A DNA stretch of 64,000 bases, from contig JBKUOG010000016.1 of assembly GCA_046957575.1 (NCBI GenBank), forward strand, positions 11,096 through 75,095, in the 5' to 3' direction. Position 1 is the stretch's first letter. Every line of letters begins with the position of its first letter. Both the position numbers and the translations under genes were made by a program. The notes beneath the pieces were generated by a model, which saw nothing but the letters and a program-made list of their open reading frames with translations, did not search any database and was not told the origin of the DNA. Shown here one piece after another: positions 44,131 through 52,506 of the stretch. The stretch comes from UMGS1370 sp046957575. GTDB lineage: Bacteria; Bacillota; Clostridia; Lachnospirales; Lachnospiraceae.

Positions 44131-45222
44131 TTAAATAATCTCAAACACGTGATCCGGCCTTTTTTCCAGTTCATCCAAAATCCGCATGTCTGTATCTGCG
44201 ATCCGGCCGACCAGGTTTCTCTGTCCGTCATTTTCAATCTCGGTGAGGACGATTTCCACCTCTCCCCGGTAATGGGCCAGATTATCGTTTACCACCAGCA
44301 CATCCCCCCTTGTGAAAACCGGTTTGTCGCAAGTTCTTGGCGCTATCGGGGTTTCTTTGTAATCCATTCTGGGGAAACTGGAGCGGATGTAATACTGGCT
44401 GGCATCTGTGCGGCCTGTATGGGCATATCCATAAACCGCCTTTTTCTCACTGTCAAAAAGTCCCTGTTCCGGCTCCATTTTTATAGTAGTATTGGTCAGC
44501 TTGACAGAAGACATGACCTGCAGTTCTTCCTCTGACGCATAAGCATTTCCAATCAAAATATCGTCAATCACCTCACAGGCAATCATATGGCGCACCTGGG
44601 CGTCAATGGGAAGGGTTCTGTCTTCTTCCAGAGTGGGAAGCCCCTGAAACACCTGCCATGGACCAAAGGTTTCTTTTTGCTGGCTGGATACAAATGCCGC
44701 GGTTGTCATGCCCAGACTGCTCCACTTTTCATTAAATCTGTCGAACACCGCCTGGCTCAGTCCGGAATATCGTTCCGGATAAAAATTATGGCAGATCACC
44801 ATATTCCGTTTGTCCGCTCCATGACGGACCAGACGTTCTAAATCTGTATCGGAACTGCCGTTAAACTCAATCCGAATGCCGTAAGGGTTGCGGGTAATCA
44901 AAATATCCTGACGCTCGTCAAAATGTCCGTCCAGCCGGATGATATCCAGTCCCAGCTCATGGAAAATAGTCAGATCCTCCGGCGAAGCCCCCAATGCCTC
45001 AAATACCTGGGGATTGGTATCAGCAGCTACCTCAAATCCCAAATCATGGGCATTCTTTATAAAAGCGCCAAATTCCTTTTTGATCACTTCCGGATCGTGG
45101 CTGGCTGATAACAGACAAGTGAAAATCCGCGTAAATCCGTATTTAGCAGCCAGTTTCATATAGGCCAGATCCTTTTCTGGAGAAGAATGTTCCGGGTAAA
45201 TAGAAATCCCTAATTTATGCAT
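44131..45222 (-). CDS. mupG: MupG-type 6-phospho-N-acetylmuramidase (DUF871)
   Basis: The 363-residue protein matches the DUF871/MupG family: an N-terminal TIM barrel (GISIYPEHSS, LLSASHDPE, VAADTNPQVFEALG, IIRLDGHF, ICHNFYPERYSGLS) and a C-terminal cyclophilin-like beta domain (from about 250). Characterised MupG splits MurNAc-6-phosphate-GlcNAc produced by PTS uptake. AGGAGG precedes the ATG. It is the last gene of the PTS operon, which supports a phosphorylated amino-sugar disaccharide as the PTS product. The family is certain; the exact glycoside is inferred. Confidence 0.83.
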   Translation of the reverse strand: MHKLGISIYPEHSSPEKDLAYMKLAAKYGFTRIFTCLLSASHDPEVIKKEFGAFIKNAHDLGFEVAADTNPQVFEALGASPEDLTIFHELGLDIIRLDGHFDERQDILITRNPYGIRIEFNGSSDTDLERLVRHGADKRNMVICHNFYPERYSGLSQAVFDRFNEKWSSLGMTTAAFVSSQQKETFGPWQVFQGLPTLEEDRTLPIDAQVRHMIACEVIDDILIGNAYASEEELQVMSSVKLTNTTIKMEPEQGLFDSEKKAVYGYAHTGRTDASQYYIRSSFPRMDYKETPIAPRTCDKPVFTRGDVLVVNDNLAHYRGEVEIVLTEIENDGQRNLVGRIADTDMRILDELEKRPDHVFEII

Positions 45223-45263
45223 AAAAATACCTCCTAAATATAAAGATGTTGGAAAAAAGCTTC

Positions 45264-46130
45264 TTACTCAATCGGTTTTTGATAAAATCCTCCGAAGAAT
45301 GTTTCTGTGGGCAGCACATTTACGATCACATGAGGATCGATCTGACGCATCAGGTGCACGATGTCCTGCACCTCATAAGAGGACACTACCGTATGGAGCA
45401 AACTCATTTTCTTACCGCTGTATCCTCCATGTCCGTCCAGCACAGAGATTCCATGGCGGTAATTTTTCACATATTCTTTTACCACTCCGTCCGGATCCTC
45501 TGTGGTGACCTGAAGCGTAACCCGCTTATATCGGTGATAGAAGCTGTCAATGGTTTTTGTAGAAATAAACTGGAACATGATAGAATAACCTGCATACTCC
45601 CAGCCAAACAAATAGCCGAATATACACAGCATTGCGGCGTTAAATGCAAACACATACTGCCAGATGGCTTTTCCCAGCCGGTTTGATACATAAAGTGCAA
45701 TAAAGTCTGTTCCTGCTGTAGATGCATTTCCCTTTAACGCTACTACAATCGCCAGCCCATAGAGAAAACCACCAAAACAGATATTTAACAGTTCGTCCTC
45801 AAACAGCGGTTCAAATAAGGACAGACGCAGAAAGAAACTGGCTAAAAATACCTGAAGCATGGAAAAAATCACAAATTTCTTTCCAATCTGGCGGTAACAA
45901 AATGCCGCCACCGGAAGGTTTAGGGCAATCATTCCCAATGAGGTGGAAAAATGGATTCCAAAAAACTGGCCTGTAATTTTCTCAAGCAAACTGGCCACTC
46001 CCGTAAAACCGCTGGGAAGAATCTGAGCCGGCGTTAAAAACGTATTCATGGCAAATGCCTGCAAAAGAGCCGATGCTGTCACTGCAGCCGCTGTTACTAC
46101 ATACCGCCATACTTTACTGTTCTGTTTCAT
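45264..46130 (-). CDS. YitT family membrane protein
   Basis: The 288-residue protein has five to six membrane segments in its first 190 residues and a C-terminal DUF2179 domain (about 205-280, YKRVTLQVTTEDPDGVVKEY...HGISVLDGHGGYSG), the standard YitT layout. The ATG overlaps the cutC stop codon, so the two are coupled. Transport or signalling roles are proposed for the family but not proven. Confidence 0.88.
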   Translation of the reverse strand: MKQNSKVWRYVVTAAAVTASALLQAFAMNTFLTPAQILPSGFTGVASLLEKITGQFFGIHFSTSLGMIALNLPVAAFCYRQIGKKFVIFSMLQVFLASFFLRLSLFEPLFEDELLNICFGGFLYGLAIVVALKGNASTAGTDFIALYVSNRLGKAIWQYVFAFNAAMLCIFGYLFGWEYAGYSIMFQFISTKTIDSFYHRYKRVTLQVTTEDPDGVVKEYVKNYRHGISVLDGHGGYSGKKMSLLHTVVSSYEVQDIVHLMRQIDPHVIVNVLPTETFFGGFYQKPIE

Positions 46131-46861
46131 TTCACACTTTCAACCAGCTTTCTTACCAGAGTCTCGCTTACTGCGTCATAAAAATTACGATATGGTTCCG
46201 GGGCAAAACAGTAGTGAACCCATGGGCTGGAAGTGGTAGTGTCCTCCTTCCAGTCCCTGCAGGAAGAATGAATCTGATCAATTCCCGTCTCTTCCATCAG
46301 TTTTTTTGCATTGTCCCCATTGATTCCGCTTCCTGCCAGCAACTCTATCTGTGTTCCGTACTTTTTTTGCAGTTCTTTTAAAAGAGAAGCCCCTTGTGTC
46401 GCCTTTTCCTTTAATCCGCTGGTCAAAATCCGATCTGCTCCCAGACGAATCAGTTCTTCGATTGCCTGATATGGATTATCTACACAGTCAAAGGCTCTGT
46501 GAAAGACTGCTTCCCTGCCCATCTGATGAATCAAATCAATCATCGCACCTGTCTTTTGGCTGTCGATTGTTCTGTCCGGGGTAAGAAATCCAAATGCCAG
46601 TCCGTCGCTTCCGTTTTCCAGCAAAATCTCTGCATCTGCAAACATCTGCTCAGCTTGTTCATCTGTATAGCAAAAACCGGCTCCTCTTGGACGCACCATG
46701 GAAATCACTTTTAATTCGGTATGTTTCTTAATCAGACGCAGACTGCCGATGGAAGGCGTCAGTCCTCCCAGGTACAGGGCACTGTTCAGTTCAATGCGTT
46801 CTGCCCCGCCGTTATATGCAGCCAGTGCATCCTCATAACTTCCGCAGCAGATTTCAATCAT
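46127..46861 (-). CDS. cutC: CutC family protein
   Basis: The 244-residue TIM-barrel protein has the CutC signature: MIEICCGSYEDALAAYNGGA at the N-terminus, RIELNSALYLGGLTPS, MVRPRGAGFCY, FHRAFD and RILTSGLKE. CutC was named for copper homeostasis, but many Firmicute members sit in sugar operons, and the barrel suggests an enzyme or a sugar-phosphate-binding protein. It overlaps both neighbours by four bases, placing it inside the PTS operon. Confidence 0.9.
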   Translation of the reverse strand: MIEICCGSYEDALAAYNGGAERIELNSALYLGGLTPSIGSLRLIKKHTELKVISMVRPRGAGFCYTDEQAEQMFADAEILLENGSDGLAFGFLTPDRTIDSQKTGAMIDLIHQMGREAVFHRAFDCVDNPYQAIEELIRLGADRILTSGLKEKATQGASLLKELQKKYGTQIELLAGSGINGDNAKKLMEETGIDQIHSSCRDWKEDTTTSSPWVHYCFAPEPYRNFYDAVSETLVRKLVESVK

Positions 46862-47970
46862 GATTTTTCCCCCTCTCCTGCCAAATGGTACAGGCTCAAT
46901 GCATATATTTTGGCATTTGTGATAATGTCCTCAATCTTCATCCACTCATCCGGCTGATGGCCGATTCCCTTCTGCCCCGGAAAAGATGGGCCGAACGGAA
47001 CAATATTGGGCATACGCTTGGCGTATGTGCCTCCGGTAGTCGTCACCGGCGTGCCGTCCATGCCAGTGACCCGTTCGTAAGCATATTTTAATGTATCTAC
47101 CAGAAAGCAGTCTTTCTGAAACCGCACCGGATCCATGTTTTCCTTTAAACAAACTTCCATATCCGGAAGTTCCTTTTGAATGGTCTTTGTGATTTCTTCT
47201 GCATTGCATCCTGCCGGATAGCTGACTGCAAACTGTAAGGCTGGGATCGTTCCACCCAGAACCTTATAATTTCTTACCTCCAACTGACCGAATTCCTCGT
47301 CCTTATAGTCAATATGAAATCTCTCTCCCGTATTTCGGGCATTTAGGACGTATTCATTCATTAAGGTCAAAAAATCATCCATAGATGCCGGATGGATCTC
47401 CACCGTCATCCTTCCCCGCTCCGCATAAACAACCGGATATTTGCAGTCAGGAGTAAATCCCATAACCGGCGGCTCTTCTTTGGTCAGATAATATTCCAAA
47501 TCCTGAAATCCGGTTTCCTCATCGCATCCAAACAGAATCCTGACAGGGCGAGCCGGTAAAAATCCCAGTTCCTTTAAAGCGTAAAGGGCATAAAGGCAGG
47601 CAAAAATCGGTCCCTTGTTATCTAATACTCCCCTGCTGTAGATTACACCATCTTTTTCATACCCGCTAAAGGGCGGCTCTTTCCAGCCAGTTCCGGCCGG
47701 CACTACATCCAGATGACCCACAACTCCGATATATTCGTCTCCCTGTCCATGCTGAGCATATCCCATATAGTGATCCACATCTGTGGTCTCAAACCCCAGT
47801 TCTTTGGACAGGGCAAGCGCTGCGTCCAACGCCTTTCTCACTCCCGGCCCAAAAGGTGCGTCCGGCTGGGCTTTTGTCTTTGTACTGTCAATCTGCACCA
47901 TTTTTTTAATACTTTCGATCATGGCGCCGGAGACTTCTTCCACTTTTTGTAAAATTTGTTCTTCTGTCAT
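46858..47970 (-). CDS. Sapep/PepV-type M20 dipeptidase
   Basis: The 370-residue metallopeptidase has the M20 metal motifs VVGHLDVVPAG (His, Asp), YSRGVLDNKGP, GCDEETGFQD and, near the C-terminus, GGTYAKRMPNIVPFGPSFPG. It is about 80-100 residues shorter than classical PepV/Sapep enzymes but keeps the catalytic parts. It should cleave short peptides in the cytoplasm. It is flanked by glycosylasparaginase and cutC genes in the PTS operon, suggesting a peptide-bearing substrate. Confidence 0.87.
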   Translation of the reverse strand: MTEEQILQKVEEVSGAMIESIKKMVQIDSTKTKAQPDAPFGPGVRKALDAALALSKELGFETTDVDHYMGYAQHGQGDEYIGVVGHLDVVPAGTGWKEPPFSGYEKDGVIYSRGVLDNKGPIFACLYALYALKELGFLPARPVRILFGCDEETGFQDLEYYLTKEEPPVMGFTPDCKYPVVYAERGRMTVEIHPASMDDFLTLMNEYVLNARNTGERFHIDYKDEEFGQLEVRNYKVLGGTIPALQFAVSYPAGCNAEEITKTIQKELPDMEVCLKENMDPVRFQKDCFLVDTLKYAYERVTGMDGTPVTTTGGTYAKRMPNIVPFGPSFPGQKGIGHQPDEWMKIEDIITNAKIYALSLYHLAGEGEKS

Positions 47971-47985
47971 GGCTGTCTGCTCCTT

Positions 47986-48942
47986 TTACAGTTCCTTTAA
48001 GGGCGCTGTACGGGTTTTTATATAATTTTCCATCCACTCTTTGGTTGCCGGCTCGTGAATGCATTTGCCGTCTTCCTGTCTGGTCAGATACACAATGGGT
48101 TTTTGTCCCTCTGTAACTACTGCAAAGGAAAATCCTTCAATATTGGTAGCTACGCCCCACTCGCCTTTGTTGTTCATGGCAATCAGAGACATATCCCCTG
48201 CTTTCCCCCTGCGTTCTCTTAATTCTTTGTCAAAATGAGCCACTGCCCGTTCACATGCTTCCTGGGGATGAACTCCCTCTGCCATCAGGCGGACAATCTC
48301 ATAGGAAACGCAGCCCTTCATCACGTCTTCGCCCAGTCCGGTTGCACTGGCTCCGCCTACCTTGCTGTCCACATAAAATCCGGATCCGGCAATCGGAGAG
48401 TCTCCCACTCTTCCCTTTTTCTTCATAAACAGTCCGCTGGTGGATGTGGCACAAGTCATTTTGCCATTGGAATCCAGACATACCATTCCTACTGTATCAT
48501 GGCCGGAATACGGCTTTAATTCGCTTTCCGCCATTTCTTTTTTTCTATTGTGATAGTGAATCTTTGCCCGGTCTGTAAGCATGTTTTTGCGCTCAAACCC
48601 TTCCTTATGGGCAAACTTTTCTGCTCCTTCTCCTACTAACAGATTATTGGCAGGTTCTTTGGAAAGACGTCTGGCAATTGATACCGGATTTGCAAAATCT
48701 TTAATCGCCGCTACAGCGCCGATATCTAAGGTATCTCCATCCATATAAGCTGCGTCCAGTTCTACTTCCATCTCCTCATTAGGAAGTCCGCCGTACCCCA
48801 CTGATTTATAAAACGGGAAATCCTCTACTTCCCGAACTGCCGTCTCAATGGCATCTCCGGCATCTCCCCCTTCTTTTAATATGATTTCTGCTTTTTCAAT
48901 TCCTTCTAAAGCCATTCTCCATGTTGCAATAATGCCCCACAT
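47986..48942 (-). CDS. N4-(beta-N-acetylglucosaminyl)-L-asparaginase family (Ntn hydrolase)
   Basis: The 318-residue protein matches glycosylasparaginases, which split GlcNAc-Asn. Autoproteolysis should occur before the Thr in GHDTVGMVCLD (about residue 150), giving an alpha and a beta chain. The following GRVGDSPIAGSGFYVD and ATGLGEDVMKGCVSYE motifs line the active site. No signal peptide is present. The ATG at 48940-48942 follows AAAGGGG. Neighbouring MupG and PTS genes suggest amino-sugar conjugates; related enzymes can be isoaspartyl peptidases, so substrate is not certain. Confidence 0.88.
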   Translation of the reverse strand: MWGIIATWRMALEGIEKAEIILKEGGDAGDAIETAVREVEDFPFYKSVGYGGLPNEEMEVELDAAYMDGDTLDIGAVAAIKDFANPVSIARRLSKEPANNLLVGEGAEKFAHKEGFERKNMLTDRAKIHYHNRKKEMAESELKPYSGHDTVGMVCLDSNGKMTCATSTSGLFMKKKGRVGDSPIAGSGFYVDSKVGGASATGLGEDVMKGCVSYEIVRLMAEGVHPQEACERAVAHFDKELRERRGKAGDMSLIAMNNKGEWGVATNIEGFSFAVVTEGQKPIVYLTRQEDGKCIHEPATKEWMENYIKTRTAPLKEL

Positions 48943-49081
48943 TTGATAAATCCCCTTTCTTTCTGTAAGATTTCGACGCGCGCCGCCAGGCGCACCCATA
49001 CTAGAAAGGGCACAGCCGTCTTAAGCTGCACCCCTTTGCTTCTGCTCCTGTCTCCATCCTGAAAACAAAAGCTATGCGTTT

Positions 49082-49603
49082 TTAGAAACAATACCGGGCT
49101 GCCGCTTCTGCTTCGCCGTTTTTGTCTGTCATTGCCTTTGCCAGGACGCACATTCCCTCTAAGGCCTCATTTAATCCGGTTCCGCCCTTTTTCGGAGTCA
49201 CTACAATGTGTATCTTCTCCTTATAGGCAGCGATTGTCTCTTCATTTTCTTTTGACATTGCAGCCAGAGCCGGAATGCCGGTTGTATTTATGATATCATA
49301 GGCTACTCTGGCAGCCATTTTTCCATATCCAAGGTAATTTAAGGCCGGACCGCACATCACCACATCTGGTTTTAATTTATTTACCATGGCGCACAGTTTG
49401 CGGCTTACCTCATCTGGATCCGCCTCAAAAAATCCGTCCCCGCAGTACAGGCTGGCAATGATTCTGCCATCCGTCTTTTTTAAATATGGTTCCATCATAA
49501 CAGCCGGTCCTACTGTATCCTTTGTAGCGCCTAAGGGAAGCATATGGTCATCTTTAATACCGGCTCCAGACTGGATTTGATCATAGATCATAATGATCTT
49601 CAT
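49082..49603 (-). CDS. GrdB-related protein, short form without selenocysteine
   Basis: The 173-residue protein resembles the N-terminal part of GrdB, the glycine/sarcosine/betaine reductase selenoprotein B. Shared patterns are TVGPAVMMEPYL, IIASLYCGDGFF, KPDVVMCGPALNYLGYG and GIPALAAMSKEN. It is far shorter than GrdB (over 430 residues), and I see no in-frame TGA standing for selenocysteine. Short GrdB-related proteins recur beside PTS and peptidase genes. Its role is unknown; a redox or ligand-binding function is possible. AAGGAGG precedes the ATG. Confidence 0.75.
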   Translation of the reverse strand: MKIIMIYDQIQSGAGIKDDHMLPLGATKDTVGPAVMMEPYLKKTDGRIIASLYCGDGFFEADPDEVSRKLCAMVNKLKPDVVMCGPALNYLGYGKMAARVAYDIINTTGIPALAAMSKENEETIAAYKEKIHIVVTPKKGGTGLNEALEGMCVLAKAMTDKNGEAEAAARYCF

Positions 49604-49617
49604 AACAAATTACCTCC

Positions 49618-50985
49618 TTACAGATCATCAAAGGAAAGGTCATCCAGAGAAATATCATCCTCTTCTTCCTTCTTTGCCGCCTCTGCTTCATCTTTCAAAT
49701 ATTGCTTATCCATAATCCGGATAAACGGCATGTAGATGACAATTCCCATTAATAAAAGCAGAATCTGGAGCAGGCCGCCTACCCAGTTGGTAGCAAAGAA
49801 ACCTGAAATTCCCAGCGGACAGGTCCATGGAATATTGACGCCGGAACAAATGGGCACAAATCCCAGACTCATGGCAAAGTAGGAAATCACAATGTTCAAA
49901 GTTGGAACCAGCATAAACGGAATCAGCATGGTCGGGTTCAGCACGATTGGAAGACCAAAGATAATCGGCTCGTTAATGTTGAAGATACCCGGAATCAGGC
50001 TTAACTTTCCTAAGTCCTTAATACGCTTTGACTTACAGAAGAAAATCATGGCAATTGTCAGAGACAGTGTGGAACCTGCTCCTCCAAAAGTAGCAAATAA
50101 ATCCTGGAACTGCTGGCAGATAATATGTCCTTCTCCGATTCCAGTTTTGAAAAATTCCATATTTTCCAGAGATAAAGTCTGAAGAATCGGATTGAATACC
50201 GCACCTACAACTGAACTTCCGTTTACGCCGAAGAACCAGAAAACATGCAGGAAAATGTATGCAACCACCATGGCTCCAAGGGTATCTCCCAGGCTTAAAA
50301 GAGGAGTCTGCAGGAATTCAAAAATAATCTGGAACGCATCAGTTCCCACAGCGCCAAGAATCAGGTTGATAATGAAAAATACGGTCATAACGACAGTTGC
50401 AGGAATCAGCGCTGAAAATGAATCCACAACGGTCGGCGGAACACCTGCAGGCATTTTGATTACCCAGCCTTTCCGCTCTACCCATGCATAGATATGGACA
50501 GAAGTAAATGCACAGATAATGCCCACAAAGATACCTTTTGCCCCTAACCATCCTAAGGAAAGGCCGGTAAGAGATACAGACTGTGCTGCTCCTCCTACTT
50601 CTACGCTTCCAGCTACTGTATAAGGCATCAAAAGGAACCAGGACATCAGTCCCACTGCCGCTCCAAACAGAGGATTGGTATTCATATTTTTTGCAAAAGA
50701 ATACGCAATACCCATAACAGCAAAAATTGCCATAATTGTAAACGTCGCATCAGAAGGTTTTCCTAAAAATGCTGCCAGAGTCTCTCCGGTCTGCTGGTTG
50801 ATTACCACGCTGCTTAACCAGTTCATCCACGCCGGGATAGGAAAGTTTGCAATTACCAGGAAAATCGATCCTGCAATTAAAAGTGGTGTAGAGATTAAAA
50901 AACCATCTCTGACAGACATTAAATACTTGTTTCTTCCGATCGCCTCTGCCAAAGGCATCAGCCATTTCTCCAGTTTGTTTAACAT
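49618..50985 (-). CDS. PTS sugar transporter subunit IIC (lactose/cellobiose/chitobiose family)
   Basis: The 455-residue membrane protein has about ten membrane segments and the family motifs FWFFGVNGSSVVG (with LHV before it) and FNINEPIIFGLPIVLNP, which are diagnostic for the CelB/ChbC family. It imports a beta-linked disaccharide that IIA/IIB phosphorylate. A charged C-terminal tail (KKEEEDDISLDDLSFDDL) is unusual for the family and might be regulatory. It follows the IIB gene by ten bases. Confidence 0.92.
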   Translation of the reverse strand: MLNKLEKWLMPLAEAIGRNKYLMSVRDGFLISTPLLIAGSIFLVIANFPIPAWMNWLSSVVINQQTGETLAAFLGKPSDATFTIMAIFAVMGIAYSFAKNMNTNPLFGAAVGLMSWFLLMPYTVAGSVEVGGAAQSVSLTGLSLGWLGAKGIFVGIICAFTSVHIYAWVERKGWVIKMPAGVPPTVVDSFSALIPATVVMTVFFIINLILGAVGTDAFQIIFEFLQTPLLSLGDTLGAMVVAYIFLHVFWFFGVNGSSVVGAVFNPILQTLSLENMEFFKTGIGEGHIICQQFQDLFATFGGAGSTLSLTIAMIFFCKSKRIKDLGKLSLIPGIFNINEPIIFGLPIVLNPTMLIPFMLVPTLNIVISYFAMSLGFVPICSGVNIPWTCPLGISGFFATNWVGGLLQILLLLMGIVIYMPFIRIMDKQYLKDEAEAAKKEEEDDISLDDLSFDDL

Positions 50986-50995
50986 ATTGAGCCCC

Positions 50996-51316
50996 CTATT
51001 TGTTTGCCTTAATCAGCTTAATTGCTGTTTTTAAAACTTTTTCCCCATCCATCATGCCGTAAGCGCCTGCATCAATGACTGCAATGGGAACATTCTTATC
51101 CGAATACTTCTCAACTGTATCATTGTACATGTACTTTACCTGAGGTCCCAGCAGAATACAGTCCGGGCAGTCGGTATCAACGATATCGCTCAGTTTGTGA
51201 TGAGGATATGCTGCAACCTTTACCGGAATATTGTGTTCATCTGCCACTGACTGCATCTTGCTTGCCAGCATACTGGTGGACATCCCCGCATTGCAAAACA
51301 AATAAATCTTTTTCAT
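50996..51316 (-). CDS. PTS sugar transporter subunit IIB (lactose/cellobiose family)
   Basis: The 106-residue protein has the phosphorylatable cysteine in the P-loop-like motif LFCNAGMSTSMLASKM (Cys8), and the conserved CILLGPQVKYM. It receives phosphate from IIA and passes it to the sugar bound by IIC. The ribosome binding site AAGGAGGG is strong. It lies between the IIA and IIC genes. Confidence 0.93.
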   Translation of the reverse strand: MKKIYLFCNAGMSTSMLASKMQSVADEHNIPVKVAAYPHHKLSDIVDTDCPDCILLGPQVKYMYNDTVEKYSDKNVPIAVIDAGAYGMMDGEKVLKTAIKLIKANK

Positions 51317-51350
51317 TGTATTTACCCTCCTTATTTTAGAATCCCGGCTG

Positions 51351-51674
51351 TTATTTTCCTTCCAGTTCGCGGATCCGTTTATTCATTTTAATATTTTCCT
51401 CTGCCATCAGGCGTACTGTCTCGGCTGCCATCATCTGGTCTTCGGAATGCATCAGAATGATTCCCACTTCGATTTTCTCACCGCCGGCTTCTTTGGAAAT
51501 GAGTTCCATGTGAACCTCATGGCCCTGAGCATAGAAATCATCGCCTTCCTTCATCTTCGCATCGCTGAGTTCGTAATCTCCCTCTGCTGCTGCCCGCATA
51601 GCTTCCACATAGCTGGATTTTGCCATTCCTACTGCGGAAATAATGCGAAAGCAAATCTGTTCTAATCCTTCCAT
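51351..51674 (-). CDS. PTS sugar transporter subunit IIA (lactose/cellobiose family)
   Basis: The 107-residue helical protein has the active-site motif ILMHSEDQMM: the phosphorylated His and the metal-binding Asp (HxxD) are kept. The second His found in many relatives (HAQDHLM) is replaced by Gln. The N-terminal VGMAKSSYVEAMRAAAEGDYE is typical. ATG at 51672-51674 is preferred to a GTG three codons earlier, since the latter lies within the GAGGTGG site. It is the first gene of the nine-gene PTS operon. Confidence 0.92.
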   Translation of the reverse strand: MEGLEQICFRIISAVGMAKSSYVEAMRAAAEGDYELSDAKMKEGDDFYAQGHEVHMELISKEAGGEKIEVGIILMHSEDQMMAAETVRLMAEENIKMNKRIRELEGK

Positions 51675-51720
51675 TTTTACCACCTCTGCTCACTATTTGT
51701 TGATTTTTTCTATGTTTTTC

Positions 51721-51777
51721 ATTATACCATGAAAAATCCCAGCATTTTGTATATATATTTTCCTAACCATTAGGAAA
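51721..51777 (-). promoter_or_regulatory. PTS operon promoter with upstream activator site
   Basis: TGG-TATAAT (TATAAT 51721-51726) is an extended -10 with no recognisable -35. A perfect inverted repeat, TTTCCTAA-CCA-TTAGGAAA (51759-51777), is centred 42 bases upstream of the -10 edge, an activator position. The same repeat with the same spacing occurs before the LicR-like gene at 54477-54495. Confidence 0.65.
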
Positions 51778-51779
51778 TC

Positions 51780-51929
51780 GTAACCATTCAGCCATGCATC
51801 TTCTTGCCCGTCTGCAACGGACAAGAAGCGTCTGGCGTTCGCCCTATGAAGATTCAGACAGAAAAACTCTTATGAAAACAAGCTTTCACGCTTTTTCCCG
51901 TCTGAATCTTCGCATGGCTGAACTGTTAC
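51780..51929. repeat. 150-base inverted-repeat element (MITE-like) between PTS and RDD genes
   Basis: The ends GTAACCATTCAGCCATGC (51780-51797) and GCATGGCTGAACTGTTAC (51912-51929) are inverted repeats with two mismatches. Inside are CTTCTTG...CAAGAAG around an inner CCGT/ACGG stem, and a perfect 12-bp stem GAAGATTCAGAC/GTCTGAATCTTC. The last 30 bases are identical to 7550-7579. There is no coding capacity. It separates the regulator/RDD pair from the PTS operon. Confidence 0.65.
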
Positions 51930-51935
51930 AGGAAA

Positions 51936-52472
51936 TCACTCATCGAAAACCACCAGTGTGTTTCCTATCCGATCATGAATAGCCCTGTGATCGCCCGGCA
52001 ATGTCAAGATGGCGGAAAGAACGCTTACTGCCAATCCCAGATACATAAGAGGCTTAACCAAGTCCATCCCGAATGCGATAGTTGCTGTCTGATGCCACAG
52101 AGCGCTGGCAGTCACAAGTCCTCCTTCCACTACCATAATGCCCAAAATCTGGCGCAGTATTAATTTTGTGAATGGGACTTCTCCCCCGTCTGCCGAAACC
52201 ATCTTGATTTTACAGATCCGCTTTCCCGGAGTCTGTCCCCTCCATACAAAGGCCGGAATTAAAGCAAAATACGCTATGGCTGCCGCTGTTCCCGCCATTC
52301 CTGCCCAAAGACCATATGGATGCGGAAAAGACAGGATATTCTGGTTTTTCACTGTGTTAAATAATCTCATAGAAATCAGGGAAACCGGAAGCGCTGCCGC
52401 CAGGCCTCCCACATACCAGTCTATAAGATATGCGCCAAACCGGCGGCCTAATGAAGCAATTTTTCTGTCCAT
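51936..52472 (-). CDS. RDD family membrane protein
   Basis: The 178-residue protein begins with the RDD motif region (LGRRFGAYLIDWYVGG) and has three to four membrane segments, with the second motif GQTPGKRICKIKMVS and the ending HDRIGNTLVV. Some RDD proteins act as sodium/proton antiporters, but most are uncharacterised. It follows the LicR-like regulator gene by 34 bases and probably shares its transcript. The ATG at 52470-52472 has better spacing from AAGGAG than an ATG three codons earlier. Confidence 0.85.
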   Translation of the reverse strand: MDRKIASLGRRFGAYLIDWYVGGLAAALPVSLISMRLFNTVKNQNILSFPHPYGLWAGMAGTAAAIAYFALIPAFVWRGQTPGKRICKIKMVSADGGEVPFTKLILRQILGIMVVEGGLVTASALWHQTATIAFGMDLVKPLMYLGLAVSVLSAILTLPGDHRAIHDRIGNTLVVFDE

Positions 52473-52506
52473 TTTTATCATTCTCCTTTTCTCATTGCAT
52501 TCTTAT

